Below, in pieces: positions 1 through 8,071 of a DNA stretch of 64,000 nucleotides. This stretch comes from Comamonadaceae bacterium OS-1. GTDB lineage: Bacteria > Pseudomonadota > Gammaproteobacteria > Burkholderiales > Burkholderiaceae_C. Made by a program: the position numbers and the translations under genes. The stretch is from contig AP026969.1 in assembly GCA_027923965.1 (NCBI GenBank), positions 1,240,001 through 1,304,000 of the forward strand, read 5' to 3'. The notes below the pieces were generated by a model. It did no database searches and was not told the origin of the DNA. It saw only the letters and a program-made list of their open reading frames with translations. The stretch's first letter is position 1, and each line of letters begins with the position of its first letter.

Positions 1-1276
1 GATGGTTACCGGGGCCGACGACCGCATCCTCTGGGCCAATTCGCCGTTTGTGCACCTCTACGGCCTGCCCAGCCGCGACGCTGCCGTGGGCGCGCACCTG
101 GAATGGGTCTACCGCACGGCCTGGCAGGGCCAGGAGGCGCAGCACCAGGCGCTGTTTGACGCGGGCCTGCTGACCCTGTCGGAGCACACCCGCTTTACCG
201 GTGCGCCGTTTGAGTTGCCGCTGCCCGGTGCCCGCTGGAGCCGGGTGATCGGGCAGCGCAGCCCGGACGGCAAAGGCTTCTGGGCGCATGTGGACATCAC
301 CGTGCTCAAGGCACAGCAGCAGCAACTGCTGGTGGCCGAGCTGCGGGCCCGCGAGAGCGAGGCCATCCTGCGAGAAAAGTCGGCCCTGCTGGAGGCCACA
401 CTTGCCACCATGGAGCAGGGCGTGATGATGGTCAACGCCGAGCGCGTGGTGGTGGTGTGCAACCGGCGCGCCCGCGAGCTGCTGAACCTGCCCCAGAGCC
501 TGGTGGACAGCCGCCCCACGCTGGACGCTTTGGCCGAATACCAGCTGGCCTCGGGCGAACTGGTCCAGGTGCCGGACGAGGTGCTGGCCACCGTGCGCAC
601 CGGCGACATCTTCGACCAGCCCTACGCCTACGACCGCACCCGGCGCGATGGCCGGGTGGTGGAAATCCACAACATCCCGATCGCGGGCGGCGGCGTGCTG
701 CGCACCTTCACCGACATCACCGAGCGCCGCCGTGCCGAAGCACGCATCCGCCACCTGGCCCGCCATGACGGCCTGACGGCCCTGGTCAACCGCGAGGTGT
801 TTCTGGAGAGCCTGGCGGGCGCTGCTGCCGCGGCAGTCCCCGGCACGGCCGGGTTTGCCGTGCATTTCATCGACATCGACCGCTTCAAACCCATCAACGA
901 CCACTACGGCCACGCCATCGGCGACAAGGTGCTGGCGCTGATCGCCGAGCGCATGCGCACCGTGGCCCGCGACGGCGATGTGGTGGCCCGCATGGGCGGC
1001 GACGAATTTGCCGTGCTGCAGTGCCGGGTGGAGCAGGCCGATCAGGCAAGGGGGCTGGCCTACCGCCTGCTCGAAGGCATAGGCCGCGACATGGAGATCG
1101 AGTCGCACCGCCTGCAGGTGGGCGCGTCGATAGGTGTAGCCCTGTACCCCAGCGCGGGCCTGGATGCCGACACCCTGCTGCGCAACGCCGATACCGCCAT
1201 GTACGCCGCCAAGGCCCAGGGGCGCGACTGCGTGCGGGTGTATGGGGACCACGACAACCCGGCGTCGGTGTACTAG
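1..1276 (+). CDS. PAS-PAS-GGDEF diguanylate cyclase (5' end cut by window edge)
   Basis: This is the C-terminal part of a c-di-GMP synthase. The first visible residues (VTGADDRILWANSPF) already lie inside a PAS fold, so the true start is upstream and the ATG at position 2 is probably internal. A coiled linker and a second PAS segment (ATLATMEQGVMMVNAERVV) follow, then a GGDEF domain. Counting from the ATG at 2, the catalytic motif GGDEF is at residues 332-336 and is intact. An RxxD inhibitory site (RDGD) sits exactly five residues before it, so product feedback inhibition is likely. No EAL domain follows, so this is a cyclase only. Input and any membrane part are outside the window. A c-di-GMP riboswitch lies about 1 kb downstream, separated by a leftward gene. 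Family call is very secure; the signal sensed is unknown. Confidence 0.93.
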   Translation, partial: MVTGADDRILWANSPFVHLYGLPSRDAAVGAHLEWVYRTAWQGQEAQHQALFDAGLLTLSEHTRFTGAPFELPLPGARWSRVIGQRSPDGKGFWAHVDITVLKAQQQQLLVAELRARESEAILREKSALLEATLATMEQGVMMVNAERVVVVCNRRARELLNLPQSLVDSRPTLDALAEYQLASGELVQVPDEVLATVRTGDIFDQPYAYDRTRRDGRVVEIHNIPIAGGGVLRTFTDITERRRAEARIRHLARHDGLTALVNREVFLESLAGAAAAAVPGTAGFAVHFIDIDRFKPINDHYGHAIGDKVLALIAERMRTVARDGDVVARMGGDEFAVLQCRVEQADQARGLAYRLLEGIGRDMEIESHRLQVGASIGVALYPSAGLDADTLLRNADTAMYAAKAQGRDCVRVYGDHDNPASVY

Positions 1277-1300
1277 TTTTCTCGCCAATACTCCTGTTTT

Positions 1301-1337
1301 GATAGCTGCTCAGGCTTATTCGACTGGCGGAGAGGGC
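1301..1337. repeat. dispersed hairpin repeat, copy 1 (degenerate)
   Basis: The left half TAGCTGCTCAGGCTTATT matches the dispersed repeat family of this window; the right half has decayed (CGACTGGCGGAGAGGGC). It lies between the convergent ends of the GGDEF gene and the ParB-like gene. Confidence 0.5.
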
Positions 1338-1373
1338 ACTTTTTGATCGAAATCAGGCCGTGTGCGGCGTGCT

Positions 1374-2150
1374 TCAGGCCATCATCTCGGCCAACTGCGC
1401 CCGCAGCGCGGCGTTCTCTGCCGTCAACTCGGCCACGGTTTGCTTCAGACGGGCGATGATGCCCTCGGGCGAATCGGGCTCGGTGCGTTCCACCGCCTTG
1501 GCGGCGCGCACCTGGCGGGCGGCCTGTTGCAGCTCTTTCTTGCCCCCGGCGGCGGCCGCCATTTGGACCTCGGCGGGCAGGGTCGCCACGGTGGCGGCGG
1601 TGCTGATGGAGATGGTGCCGGCTTTCACGGCGGCCACCAGCTCGGGCGCAGCCGACTTCTGGATCTTCTCGATCTGTGTGAAGGTGCTGTTGCTGATGCG
1701 CGCCGACTTGGCCAGCGCCTCGCGGGTCAGCACGGGCTCGGCAGCGGGAGCGGCTGCGGCGGGCGTGGCCGATTCTTCCCACGGCGCGGTAGTGGGGGCC
1801 GGGGCTTCGGTTTTGGCGGGCTGCTCGCGCCCGGCCAGGATGTCTTTCTTGCGCAAGGCCAGCACGCCGCGCTGGAAGTCCGACACGCTGCGCCGCCCCA
1901 GGTGCTGGTCGATCATCCACAGATGCACATCGTCCAGCGTCTGGAAGGCGGTGTTTTGCACCGTGTTGAACGGGATGTTGTGCGCGCTGCAAATACCGTA
2001 GCGGTTGTGCCCGTCCACCAGCACATCGCCCCACAGCACCAGCGCATCGCGGCAGCCCTCGGCCAGGATGCTGCGTTCCAGCGCAGCGTGCTCGTCGGGG
2101 GTGAGCGGGTCGATATAGGCCAGCAAGTCGTCGTTAACCGTGATGTTCAT
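1374..2150 (-). CDS. orphan ParB-like DNA-binding protein
   Basis: A 258-aa protein with a ParB/Spo0J-type N-terminal fold: residues about 12-60 hold the pattern of a ParB nuclease-like domain (ILAEGCRDALVLWGD, then LVDGHNRY). An Ala/Pro-rich linker and a predicted helix-turn-helix region (TREALAKSARISNSTFTQIEKI) follow. The C-terminus is a short coiled coil (VAELTAENAALRAQLAEMMA) that would support dimerisation. No ParA ATPase and no parS-like clusters are seen nearby, so it is unlikely to be the chromosomal partition protein; a nucleoid-associated or regulatory role is possible. The start is the ATG at 2150, with no convincing ribosome-binding site. Function is unknown. Confidence 0.75.
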   Translation of the reverse strand: MNITVNDDLLAYIDPLTPDEHAALERSILAEGCRDALVLWGDVLVDGHNRYGICSAHNIPFNTVQNTAFQTLDDVHLWMIDQHLGRRSVSDFQRGVLALRKKDILAGREQPAKTEAPAPTTAPWEESATPAAAAPAAEPVLTREALAKSARISNSTFTQIEKIQKSAAPELVAAVKAGTISISTAATVATLPAEVQMAAAAGGKKELQQAARQVRAAKAVERTEPDSPEGIIARLKQTVAELTAENAALRAQLAEMMA

Positions 2151-2315
2151 TTTTTAGCGGAGTCTGCAATCAAAGGGGCGCGATTGTAGAAGCCGCCAGA
2201 ACGTGACATTTGCCCAGGGTATTCGTAACTTTTGTGAAACAATTGCGCTGCAACCGAATAAGCACCCGTGCCATTTGGCTGCCGCAGTCAGCGAGGCGGC
2301 TTCTTTGAAGCGAAT

Positions 2316-2406
2316 CTGACAAGGGCAAACCTGGTGAAAGCCGGGGACGCAAAGCCACCGGGCTTCGGTGCTGCACAACAGCACCATGCTAGCGGGGCTA
2401 CCGGAC
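2316..2406 (+). ncRNA. cyclic-di-GMP-I riboswitch (GEMM-I)
   Basis: The conserved GEMM-I blocks appear in order: AGGGCAAACC (2321-2331), a GAAA tetraloop closing the first stem, GGGACGCAAAGCC (2343-2355), a second stem-loop (ACCGGGC... to ...AGCACCATGC), then TAGCGGGGCTACCGG (2390-2404). This matches the Vibrio Vc2-type aptamer as I remember it almost block for block. The downstream gene is an exported S53 peptidase starting at 2474, which is the only gene the leader can serve. The AGGGC block looks like the c-di-GMP rather than the cGAMP-selective form, but selectivity was not tested. A GGDEF synthase lies just upstream of the neighbouring gene. Confidence 0.9.
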
Positions 2407-2434
2407 AGGGTTACGTCAAACTCCATTCTGTCCG
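2402..2434 (+). promoter_or_regulatory. candidate expression platform of the riboswitch
   Basis: CGGACAG (2402-2408), the 3' edge of the aptamer, is exactly complementary to CTGTCCG (2428-2434). A stem formed here would compete with closing of the aptamer. It is followed by a T-rich stretch (2444-2455, TTTATGTTTTTT), so it may act as a conditional terminator. Whether c-di-GMP turns the gene on or off cannot be told from the sequence. Confidence 0.45.
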
Positions 2435-2473
2435 CTGCCGCCCTTTATGTTTTTTACATTGAAAGGTGACGAC

Positions 2474-4021
2474 ATGTCGGTATCTCCCCCTTTTTTACGT
2501 TCCGCTGCACGCACCGCCACAGGCAGCCTTTCGGTGCTGGCCTTGCTGGCATTGAGCGCTTGTGGCGGCGGTTCTTCTGATCTTGCCGCAACGTCTTCCG
2601 CAGAAGCGGTGGCCAGCGTGGACAACGTGGATGTAGTGGCCCTGCTGGCCGATGTGCCCACCGAAGCCGTGCCCACGTTCCACATGGCGCCGGTGGACAT
2701 CAGCGACCCGTCGCTGGTGCCCAGCGATACCGACGCGGTGCGCACCGAAACCGTTCTGCCCGCCATGGAAGGCATGGCGACCGCCCGCCTGCTGCCCCAG
2801 ACGGTGGCAACCGAGGCGATGGAAGCCCGGCGGCTGCTGGCGACCACCCCCGCATCGCAAATGGGTGCGCGTGCCGCTGCGGTGGTCACCGTGTACACCC
2901 CGGCCCAGATCCGTGCCGCCTACAAGCTGCCCGCCGTATCGGCGGCAGGCGTGGTCTCTACCGCTGCCGCCCGTGCGGCCCTGGGTGCCGGCCAGACCAT
3001 TTACCTGGTGGACGCGTACCACAACCCCAACGCCTTTGCCGACCTGAACAACTACAGCGCCCGCCTGAACCTGCCGACCTGCACCAACGTGGCGATCCCG
3101 GCCACCGCGGCATTGCCCCTGGCCGCTGCCAACCCCGCATCGGGCTGCACTTTCAGCGTGGTGTACGCCGGGGCGACCGCCGGCCGAACCTCGGTCGCAC
3201 CGGCCTATAACGCCGGCTGGGCCGCCGAAATCGCGATGGATGTGGAGTCGGCCCATGCCATCGCGCCGCTGGCCCGCATCATCCTGGTCGAGGCCACGTC
3301 GGCTTCGCTGTCCGCGCTGGCCAATGCCATCACCGTGGCCAACAACATGGGCCCGGGCGTGGTCAGCATGAGTTTTGGTGCCGGAGAAGGCAATTGGACC
3401 GCCTCGGTAGACAGCCTGTTCCAGGGCAAGGGCATGCAGTACACCGCCTCCACCGGCGACTCGGGTGCCGCAGTCAACTGGCCCGCGGTATCCACCAAGG
3501 TGCTGGCCACCGGCGGCACCTCGCTGAACTTCAACGGCAGCACCCGCACCGAAACCGTGTGGTCGGGCACCGGTGGCGGCACCAGCAGCTACACCGCCGT
3601 ACCCGCCTACCAGTCGGCATTGTCCAAAACCATCACCAAGCGCCGGGTGGCCGACGTGTCGTCCGACTCCGACCCCTACACTGGCCAGTACGTAGGCATC
3701 ACAGTGCCCGGCGGCGCGTTTGGCTTTATGTCTGGTGGCGGCACCAGCATTGCTGCACCCGAGTGGGCCGCCTTGCTGGCCATCGCCAGCGCCCAGCGCG
3801 CTGTGGTCAACCTGCCCGTGCTGACCAGCGTGCACAAGGCCCTGTACCAGAGCGTGCTGCCGAACGCCAGTTCCTATGCCCAGGCCTTCCTGGACGTGAC
3901 CAAGGGTGCCAACGGCACTTGCCTCACCTGCGCCGCCGCCATGGGCTATGACGCCAGCACCGGTTTGGGAACCCCGAATGGCGGCGCTTTGCTGGCAGCG
4001 CTCAGTACCATCCAACAGTAG
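2474..4021 (+). CDS. S53 family (sedolisin-type) serine peptidase, predicted lipoprotein
   Basis: An exported acid-type serine-carboxyl peptidase. The start at 2474 is chosen because AAGGTGA (2463-2469) precedes it at proper spacing; an upstream ATG at 2447 has none. The N-terminus is a lipoprotein signal (SVLALLALSAC, Cys at about 34). The catalytic domain begins near residue 141 (VYTPAQIRAAYKLPAVS). The S53 residues are all present: E252 and D256 in EIAMD, D329 in TGDSG (oxyanion), and S425 in GGGTSIAAPEW. The region before the catalytic domain is only about 100 residues, much shorter than the usual sedolisin propeptide, so activation may differ. It sits alone behind a c-di-GMP riboswitch and ends at a strong terminator, so it is a single-gene unit probably switched with biofilm or motility state. 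Confidence 0.9.
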   Translation: MSVSPPFLRSAARTATGSLSVLALLALSACGGGSSDLAATSSAEAVASVDNVDVVALLADVPTEAVPTFHMAPVDISDPSLVPSDTDAVRTETVLPAMEGMATARLLPQTVATEAMEARRLLATTPASQMGARAAAVVTVYTPAQIRAAYKLPAVSAAGVVSTAAARAALGAGQTIYLVDAYHNPNAFADLNNYSARLNLPTCTNVAIPATAALPLAAANPASGCTFSVVYAGATAGRTSVAPAYNAGWAAEIAMDVESAHAIAPLARIILVEATSASLSALANAITVANNMGPGVVSMSFGAGEGNWTASVDSLFQGKGMQYTASTGDSGAAVNWPAVSTKVLATGGTSLNFNGSTRTETVWSGTGGGTSSYTAVPAYQSALSKTITKRRVADVSSDSDPYTGQYVGITVPGGAFGFMSGGGTSIAAPEWAALLAIASAQRAVVNLPVLTSVHKALYQSVLPNASSYAQAFLDVTKGANGTCLTCAAAMGYDASTGLGTPNGGALLAALSTIQQ

Positions 4022-4034
4022 TCTTTGGTCTGGA

Positions 4035-4069
4035 AAAGGCCCGCAGCACCTGCAGTGCTGCGGGCCTTT
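4035..4069. terminator. bidirectional rho-independent terminator
   Basis: A perfect 15-bp stem, AAAGGCCCGCAGCAC (4035-4049) with GTGCTGCGGGCCTTT (4055-4069), has a 5-nt loop. It ends both the rightward S53 peptidase gene and the leftward catalase-like operon. Confidence 0.9.
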
Positions 4070-4082
4070 GTGCGTCTGGCGG

Positions 4083-5306
4083 CTAAAAAACCTCGTCCCC
4101 CCGCGGCTCAAAGTGCGGCACCGCGTTCATCTGGTGGCGTAGTTTGGAGAGTTCGTAGTACATGCGTTTGCGGGCCCGGCTCTGGTTGCCCAGGGGGCGG
4201 TGTTCTGCGATGCTGTGCCAGGGGTTGTAGGACAGGCGTTTGGCAAATTCCATTTGCGCCGGGGAGTCAAAGCGCTGCTGCGGGATGCGCAGGGTGGCGG
4301 CGGAGATACGGGGCGACAGGCGCTCGGGCCACAACACACCGGCGTTTTCGATGGGCATGAGGTGCGGGTCGGTTTGCACCTGCAGGCGCACATCCAGCTC
4401 CACGTCGCCTGCGGCTAACGATGCCACCATGGCGTTGCGCAGGTAGTCGTCGGGCGGGCGCAGGGGCAGGCGAGGGATGGGGGTGCGGTGTTTCGTCTTG
4501 GGCCAGAACGAGTACTGCATGGCCTGGCCCTCGCCCAGCAGGTAGGGCACGCAGCTGAAGTAGGGGGCTTCCAGGGGGCTGCTCTGGGTTTTGGTCCACA
4601 GGCCTTGCATGATGGCATCCAGCACATGCGGGCGGTGCAGGTTGAAGAAGTAGAAGATCTGCGCGTTCTTGAGGCTCTCTTTTTGCAGCTGGGCGTTGGC
4701 GATCACGTCGGGGGTGACGAAGGTGGGCGGCGACACGCCAAACATGTCCTGGGTGAAGCGTTCTTCTTCCATCAGCTTGGGGCCGGGCACATCCATCAGC
4801 TTGACACTGATGCTCATGAAGCCCACGTCGTCGATGTCGGGTGTGACATAGGGGCCGGGGCCGGAGAAGCGCACCCAGGCCGGGTAGCTGCGCGGGGTGG
4901 CGTAAATGCCGTGGCGCAGGTGGGCGGGCAGATCGGGGTGGACGATGAACTCGGCCCGCACGATGCCCTGGGTTTTGGTGTTGCCGCCGCGCTCGAAGCC
5001 GCCGGGTTTCCACAGCGCGCGCATCTGTTCCTGGAAGCTTTGGATGATGGAATCCACGCAGGCTTCTTCCCCGGGCAGGATGCGCTCTTCGGCCAGTTGC
5101 AGGTGCTCATTGGGGCGCTGGGCGTTGATGAGTGCTGTCGTCAGGCGCGTCAGCGGCTCCAGCAGCAGGGCCTCGAAGGCTGGGCGCAGAAACGGGTCGA
5201 AGCGGCGCTGAAGCTGGATCAGCGCCAGCGAGGTGTCCGACAGCCAATTGCGCACGGCGGAGCCGGTGTTGGCGCGGGGCACCGGGCGGCTGGTGTTGGA
5301 GTTCAT
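4083..5306 (-). CDS. catalase-like heme-fold protein, last gene of redox cluster
   Basis: A 407-aa member of the catalase superfamily outside the classical catalases. The core pattern is visible: YPAWVRFSGPGP, then DDVGFMSISVKLMDVPG, then a C-terminal HRPLGNQSRARKRMYYELS segment as in catalase-related proteins. The distal HAKG motif of true catalases appears as KTQG, so the catalytic histidine seems to be missing, and no clear R-x-F-x-Y proximal tyrosine motif is seen. It may therefore use peroxides of organic substrates, or not be a catalase at all. No signal peptide. The start overlaps the stop of the DyP gene by four bases (ATGA), so the two are translationally coupled. Cytoplasmic and cluster-specific; true substrate unknown. 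Confidence 0.8.
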   Translation of the reverse strand: MNSNTSRPVPRANTGSAVRNWLSDTSLALIQLQRRFDPFLRPAFEALLLEPLTRLTTALINAQRPNEHLQLAEERILPGEEACVDSIIQSFQEQMRALWKPGGFERGGNTKTQGIVRAEFIVHPDLPAHLRHGIYATPRSYPAWVRFSGPGPYVTPDIDDVGFMSISVKLMDVPGPKLMEEERFTQDMFGVSPPTFVTPDVIANAQLQKESLKNAQIFYFFNLHRPHVLDAIMQGLWTKTQSSPLEAPYFSCVPYLLGEGQAMQYSFWPKTKHRTPIPRLPLRPPDDYLRNAMVASLAAGDVELDVRLQVQTDPHLMPIENAGVLWPERLSPRISAATLRIPQQRFDSPAQMEFAKRLSYNPWHSIAEHRPLGNQSRARKRMYYELSKLRHQMNAVPHFEPRGDEVF

Positions 5307-6682
5307 GCTGTTCCTAAGTACCGCAGGGCGCGGATGCCGGGCAGGAAAAAATAGGCCCCGCCGCGCACGGTCACGAACTGCGGCAGGCCGCTGATGCGCT
5401 GGTCGGGCCCGGTGGGCTGGGGGATGGAAAAGCCGTCTTGCGCGGGTTCGCGGGTGCCCACCAGCGGGTCGGTTTCGTCGTGCAGACCGGCAAACTGGGG
5501 CGCGTTGAGCCAGGCGGCTTGCACAAATTCAAACTGGCGGGCTATGTTGGCACCCAGGCAGATGAAGTACAGACCGGATTCAGTGGTGCGGTACTCGCGG
5601 CCCCGGCGCAGCAGGCGGTGGAAGCGGGTGGAGGCCACGCGGTCCTGGGCCAGGGCCGGGGCATCGAAGCCCAGGGTGCGGGTCAGCCAGCCAATGAACC
5701 CTGGCTCGCCCGGTGGCAGGTCGGCGGTGCGCGGGTTGGCGCGGCGCACGTGGGCGCCCAGCGGGCAGCGGGTGCCGCGTGGGTCTGCCGCGTAGGTGAA
5801 GGCGTTGGGGTCGCCAGGGGGCGCATCGGCCAGCGGTCGGCCGTCCATCTTGCGGCCCACCAGGGCGGCGGCCAGGGTTTCGCGTGTGGCCGTGTGGTGT
5901 TCTGCCACGCCGTCCAGCCAGTGCCAGAAGCCCTGCACGTCTTGCTGCAACTGGCGCAGTACCAGGTAGCTGCCGTTGCGGCCCAGGTCGGCGCGGTCGG
6001 GGGCCTCTTCGGCACGGGGCAAAGCGGGCTGGGGCGGCAGCAAGGGACGGTCGGTGTAGCCGCCGTACTCGTTGGGGTAGCCCAGCAGGGTTTCGCCCAG
6101 GCAGCTGAGGTTGCTGTAGGTGGTGTGCTCGGCATCCACGGCGGGGCGGGTGCGGTCCCAGTCGAGGGTGGGCTGGGAGATGCCGTCCTTGAAGCCAAAG
6201 GGCTCCACCTCGCCCAGGTCGGCGCAGGGCAGGCGGGCCAGCAGGGTAAAGCCTGGCGCAATGTCGGCTTCGATGTGCGCTTGCCACGCCGCCAAGTGGC
6301 CGGGCAGGGCGTACAGCATCAGCAGCACATGCGGCACGCGTGCGCCCGTGCCCCACTGCCACTGGCTGGGCGCGTTGGCCCCTGTATCGCCCAGGCGGCG
6401 GGCGCGGCTGGGGTCGGTGCCCATGCCGACGATGAATTCGCTGGAGAAGGCGGCCACGGTGTCCTCGGGCACGCCCAGGGCACGCAGGCCTTCGCTGGTC
6501 AGGGCCAGTTGCAGCACGGTGGCGGGCGGTGGCTCGGCGGTGGCGGCGCTGGCCACGGGGGCGGTGGCCAGCCAAGCGCGGGCGGCGGTGGCATCTTGCA
6601 CCTGCAGCAGCACAAAGCAGGCCTCGGTGTGGCGCTTGTAGCCAAAGCGGACGATGCCCTGGATGTCGTCGAATTCGTTCAT
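5303..6682 (-). CDS. DyP-type heme peroxidase
   Basis: A 459-aa dye-decolourising-type peroxidase. The start at 6682 (MNEFDDIQGIVRFGYKR) is fixed by a 4-bp ATGA overlap with the upstream gene and by family N-termini; a longer reading frame upstream is spurious. The GxxDG motif is GFKDG with catalytic D166, and the proximal heme histidine is H311 in LGAHVRRANPR, a typical DyP signature. It is longer than the usual bacterial DyPs (about 300-350 aa) and lacks a Tat signal, suggesting a C/D-type cytoplasmic enzyme. It is coupled on both sides, to the 429-aa membrane protein and to the catalase-like protein, so the three products probably work together on a peroxide or peroxidised substrate. Substrate unknown. 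Confidence 0.93.
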   Translation of the reverse strand: MNEFDDIQGIVRFGYKRHTEACFVLLQVQDATAARAWLATAPVASAATAEPPPATVLQLALTSEGLRALGVPEDTVAAFSSEFIVGMGTDPSRARRLGDTGANAPSQWQWGTGARVPHVLLMLYALPGHLAAWQAHIEADIAPGFTLLARLPCADLGEVEPFGFKDGISQPTLDWDRTRPAVDAEHTTYSNLSCLGETLLGYPNEYGGYTDRPLLPPQPALPRAEEAPDRADLGRNGSYLVLRQLQQDVQGFWHWLDGVAEHHTATRETLAAALVGRKMDGRPLADAPPGDPNAFTYAADPRGTRCPLGAHVRRANPRTADLPPGEPGFIGWLTRTLGFDAPALAQDRVASTRFHRLLRRGREYRTTESGLYFICLGANIARQFEFVQAAWLNAPQFAGLHDETDPLVGTREPAQDGFSIPQPTGPDQRISGLPQFVTVRGGAYFFLPGIRALRYLGTA

Positions 6683-7968
6683 AGCAGCCTCAGCCAGTCT
6701 TGCAGCTCTGCATCGGTGGGCGCGGGGTTTTCCAGCCCGGCGCGGATGCGCTGGTTGCGCTGCAGGTCGGCCAGCGTCAGGCCAGGGTAGGCCTTGTACC
6801 AAACCTGGGTGGGGATCTGGTGGCGGCGCTGGAAGTATTTGAACGGCTGCTCGTGCCGCGCGCCGCCCAGGATCAGCCAGTCGGTGCGCGGCCAGCCGAT
6901 GCCGTTGCCAAACACCAGGTTCAGGCCCCAGGCCACCTTGTTGATGAAGTCGTCCATGTAGCCCTGGTGGCTGCCGTCGTAGTTGCTGGTGAAGACCACG
7001 CGGCTTTTGTCGTCCAGAAAGGCCCAGCGGGCGAAGTGGATGGTCTGCACCCGCGCCAGGTGGCCGCGGATGAACACATGGCGGCAGGCGTAGTCGATCA
7101 GCACCAGGAGCACCGTGACCAGCCCACGCCGGAACCGCCCGGGCTTGACCGGGCCGATCGCGGTGTACTGGTTGCTCACGTCAAAATCTTCGATGTCCTG
7201 CAGTTCCTGCAAGGCTACCGGGTCGGGACGCGGGCAGAGTACAGGGTCGGTGGTTTCGCGCTGTCGCAGCGCGTAGATGAGCCAGGGCAGCAGCAGGATG
7301 AACAAGGGCAGCAGTACCAGGCCCACCAGCGGCACACCCACCAGGTGGACGAGGTTGGCCACTTGCCAGCCCAGCGGGGTGGGGGCGGGCGGGGTCAGGT
7401 GCAGGTGGCCGGCGAGGACTTCGGCGTCCACAAAGCTGCGCAGGTACTGGTGGGTGCGCTGGGCATCGGCGTCAATGCTGCGCGGCACCCGCTGGGACAG
7501 GGCCTGCTGCAGGGCGGCTTCTTCGCGGATCTGCTGCACGCTGCGGCCCCGCCAGTGCACGTAGGTGGCGGCCAGGGGCCGGTCGTGGGCCCGCATCCAG
7601 GTGGTGAGGTCGGTTCCCTGGGTGAAGCCCTCACAGTGGGCAAAGATGCGGCCCAGCCCGGCCCCGGCACGCTGGGCCATCGCCTCCAGGCAGGCGCGCG
7701 CCGGGCCGTCGCAGTCGCCCATGAAGGCCAGGTAGGTGGGCAGGCGTGGGCGCGGCAGGCCCAGGGTGGTGAGGTCGGCTTGCAGCGCGTCGTCGAGCAG
7801 TACAAAACGCGCAAAGTGCAACTGCGTGAACTGGGCAAACGGCAGCAGCGAGTGGTGCGGGTCGGCCAGGCCGGGCTGGGTGTTCATGCTGGCCAGCAGC
7901 GCGCGCAGGTCTGCCTCGCGGCCTGCAGCCAGCGGCGCAACCACCATGAAATGCGACTGCGGGGTCAT
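6679..7968 (-). CDS. unrecognised 429-aa membrane-associated protein coupled to DyP peroxidase
   Basis: I do not recognise a named family. The first about 190 residues look like a soluble alpha/beta region with ferredoxin-like patterns (SHFMVVAPLAAGREADLRALL; FARFVLLDDA). A long hydrophobic segment follows at about residues 203-232 (LVHLVGVPLVGLVLLPLFIL), rich enough for one or two membrane passes, with a weaker one near 285-300. The C-terminal half repeats the style of the first (QTIHFARWAFLDDKSRVVFTS against LHFARFVLLDDALQ), suggesting two related domains split by the membrane segment. It ends with a soluble tail. The 4-bp overlap with the DyP gene argues for a shared function, perhaps membrane docking or substrate delivery. 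Start ATG 7968. Confidence 0.8.
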   Translation of the reverse strand: MTPQSHFMVVAPLAAGREADLRALLASMNTQPGLADPHHSLLPFAQFTQLHFARFVLLDDALQADLTTLGLPRPRLPTYLAFMGDCDGPARACLEAMAQRAGAGLGRIFAHCEGFTQGTDLTTWMRAHDRPLAATYVHWRGRSVQQIREEAALQQALSQRVPRSIDADAQRTHQYLRSFVDAEVLAGHLHLTPPAPTPLGWQVANLVHLVGVPLVGLVLLPLFILLLPWLIYALRQRETTDPVLCPRPDPVALQELQDIEDFDVSNQYTAIGPVKPGRFRRGLVTVLLVLIDYACRHVFIRGHLARVQTIHFARWAFLDDKSRVVFTSNYDGSHQGYMDDFINKVAWGLNLVFGNGIGWPRTDWLILGGARHEQPFKYFQRRHQIPTQVWYKAYPGLTLADLQRNQRIRAGLENPAPTDAELQDWLRLL

Positions 7969-8005
7969 AGTGTGGGTTTTTAGGCCGTTTTTTAACCACT
8001 AAAAA

Positions 8006-8043
8006 GGCTTCACATGCTTATTCAATAAGCGTAAGAAGCTATC
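8006..8043. repeat. dispersed hairpin repeat, copy 2
   Basis: The core GCTTATT-C-AATAAGC (8016-8030) is a perfect 7-bp palindrome inside a longer imperfect stem (GGCTTC... and ...GAAGCTATC). It lies in the about 100-bp gap that splits the redox cluster into two transcriptional halves. Confidence 0.65.
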
Positions 8044-8071
8044 AAAATATTTATCAAAATATGTAGCAATC

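Noticed and set aside
2447..2473. Upstream ATG of the S53 peptidase gene
   Set aside because: No ribosome-binding site before 2447; the ATG at 2474 has AAGGTGA and gives a clean signal peptide.
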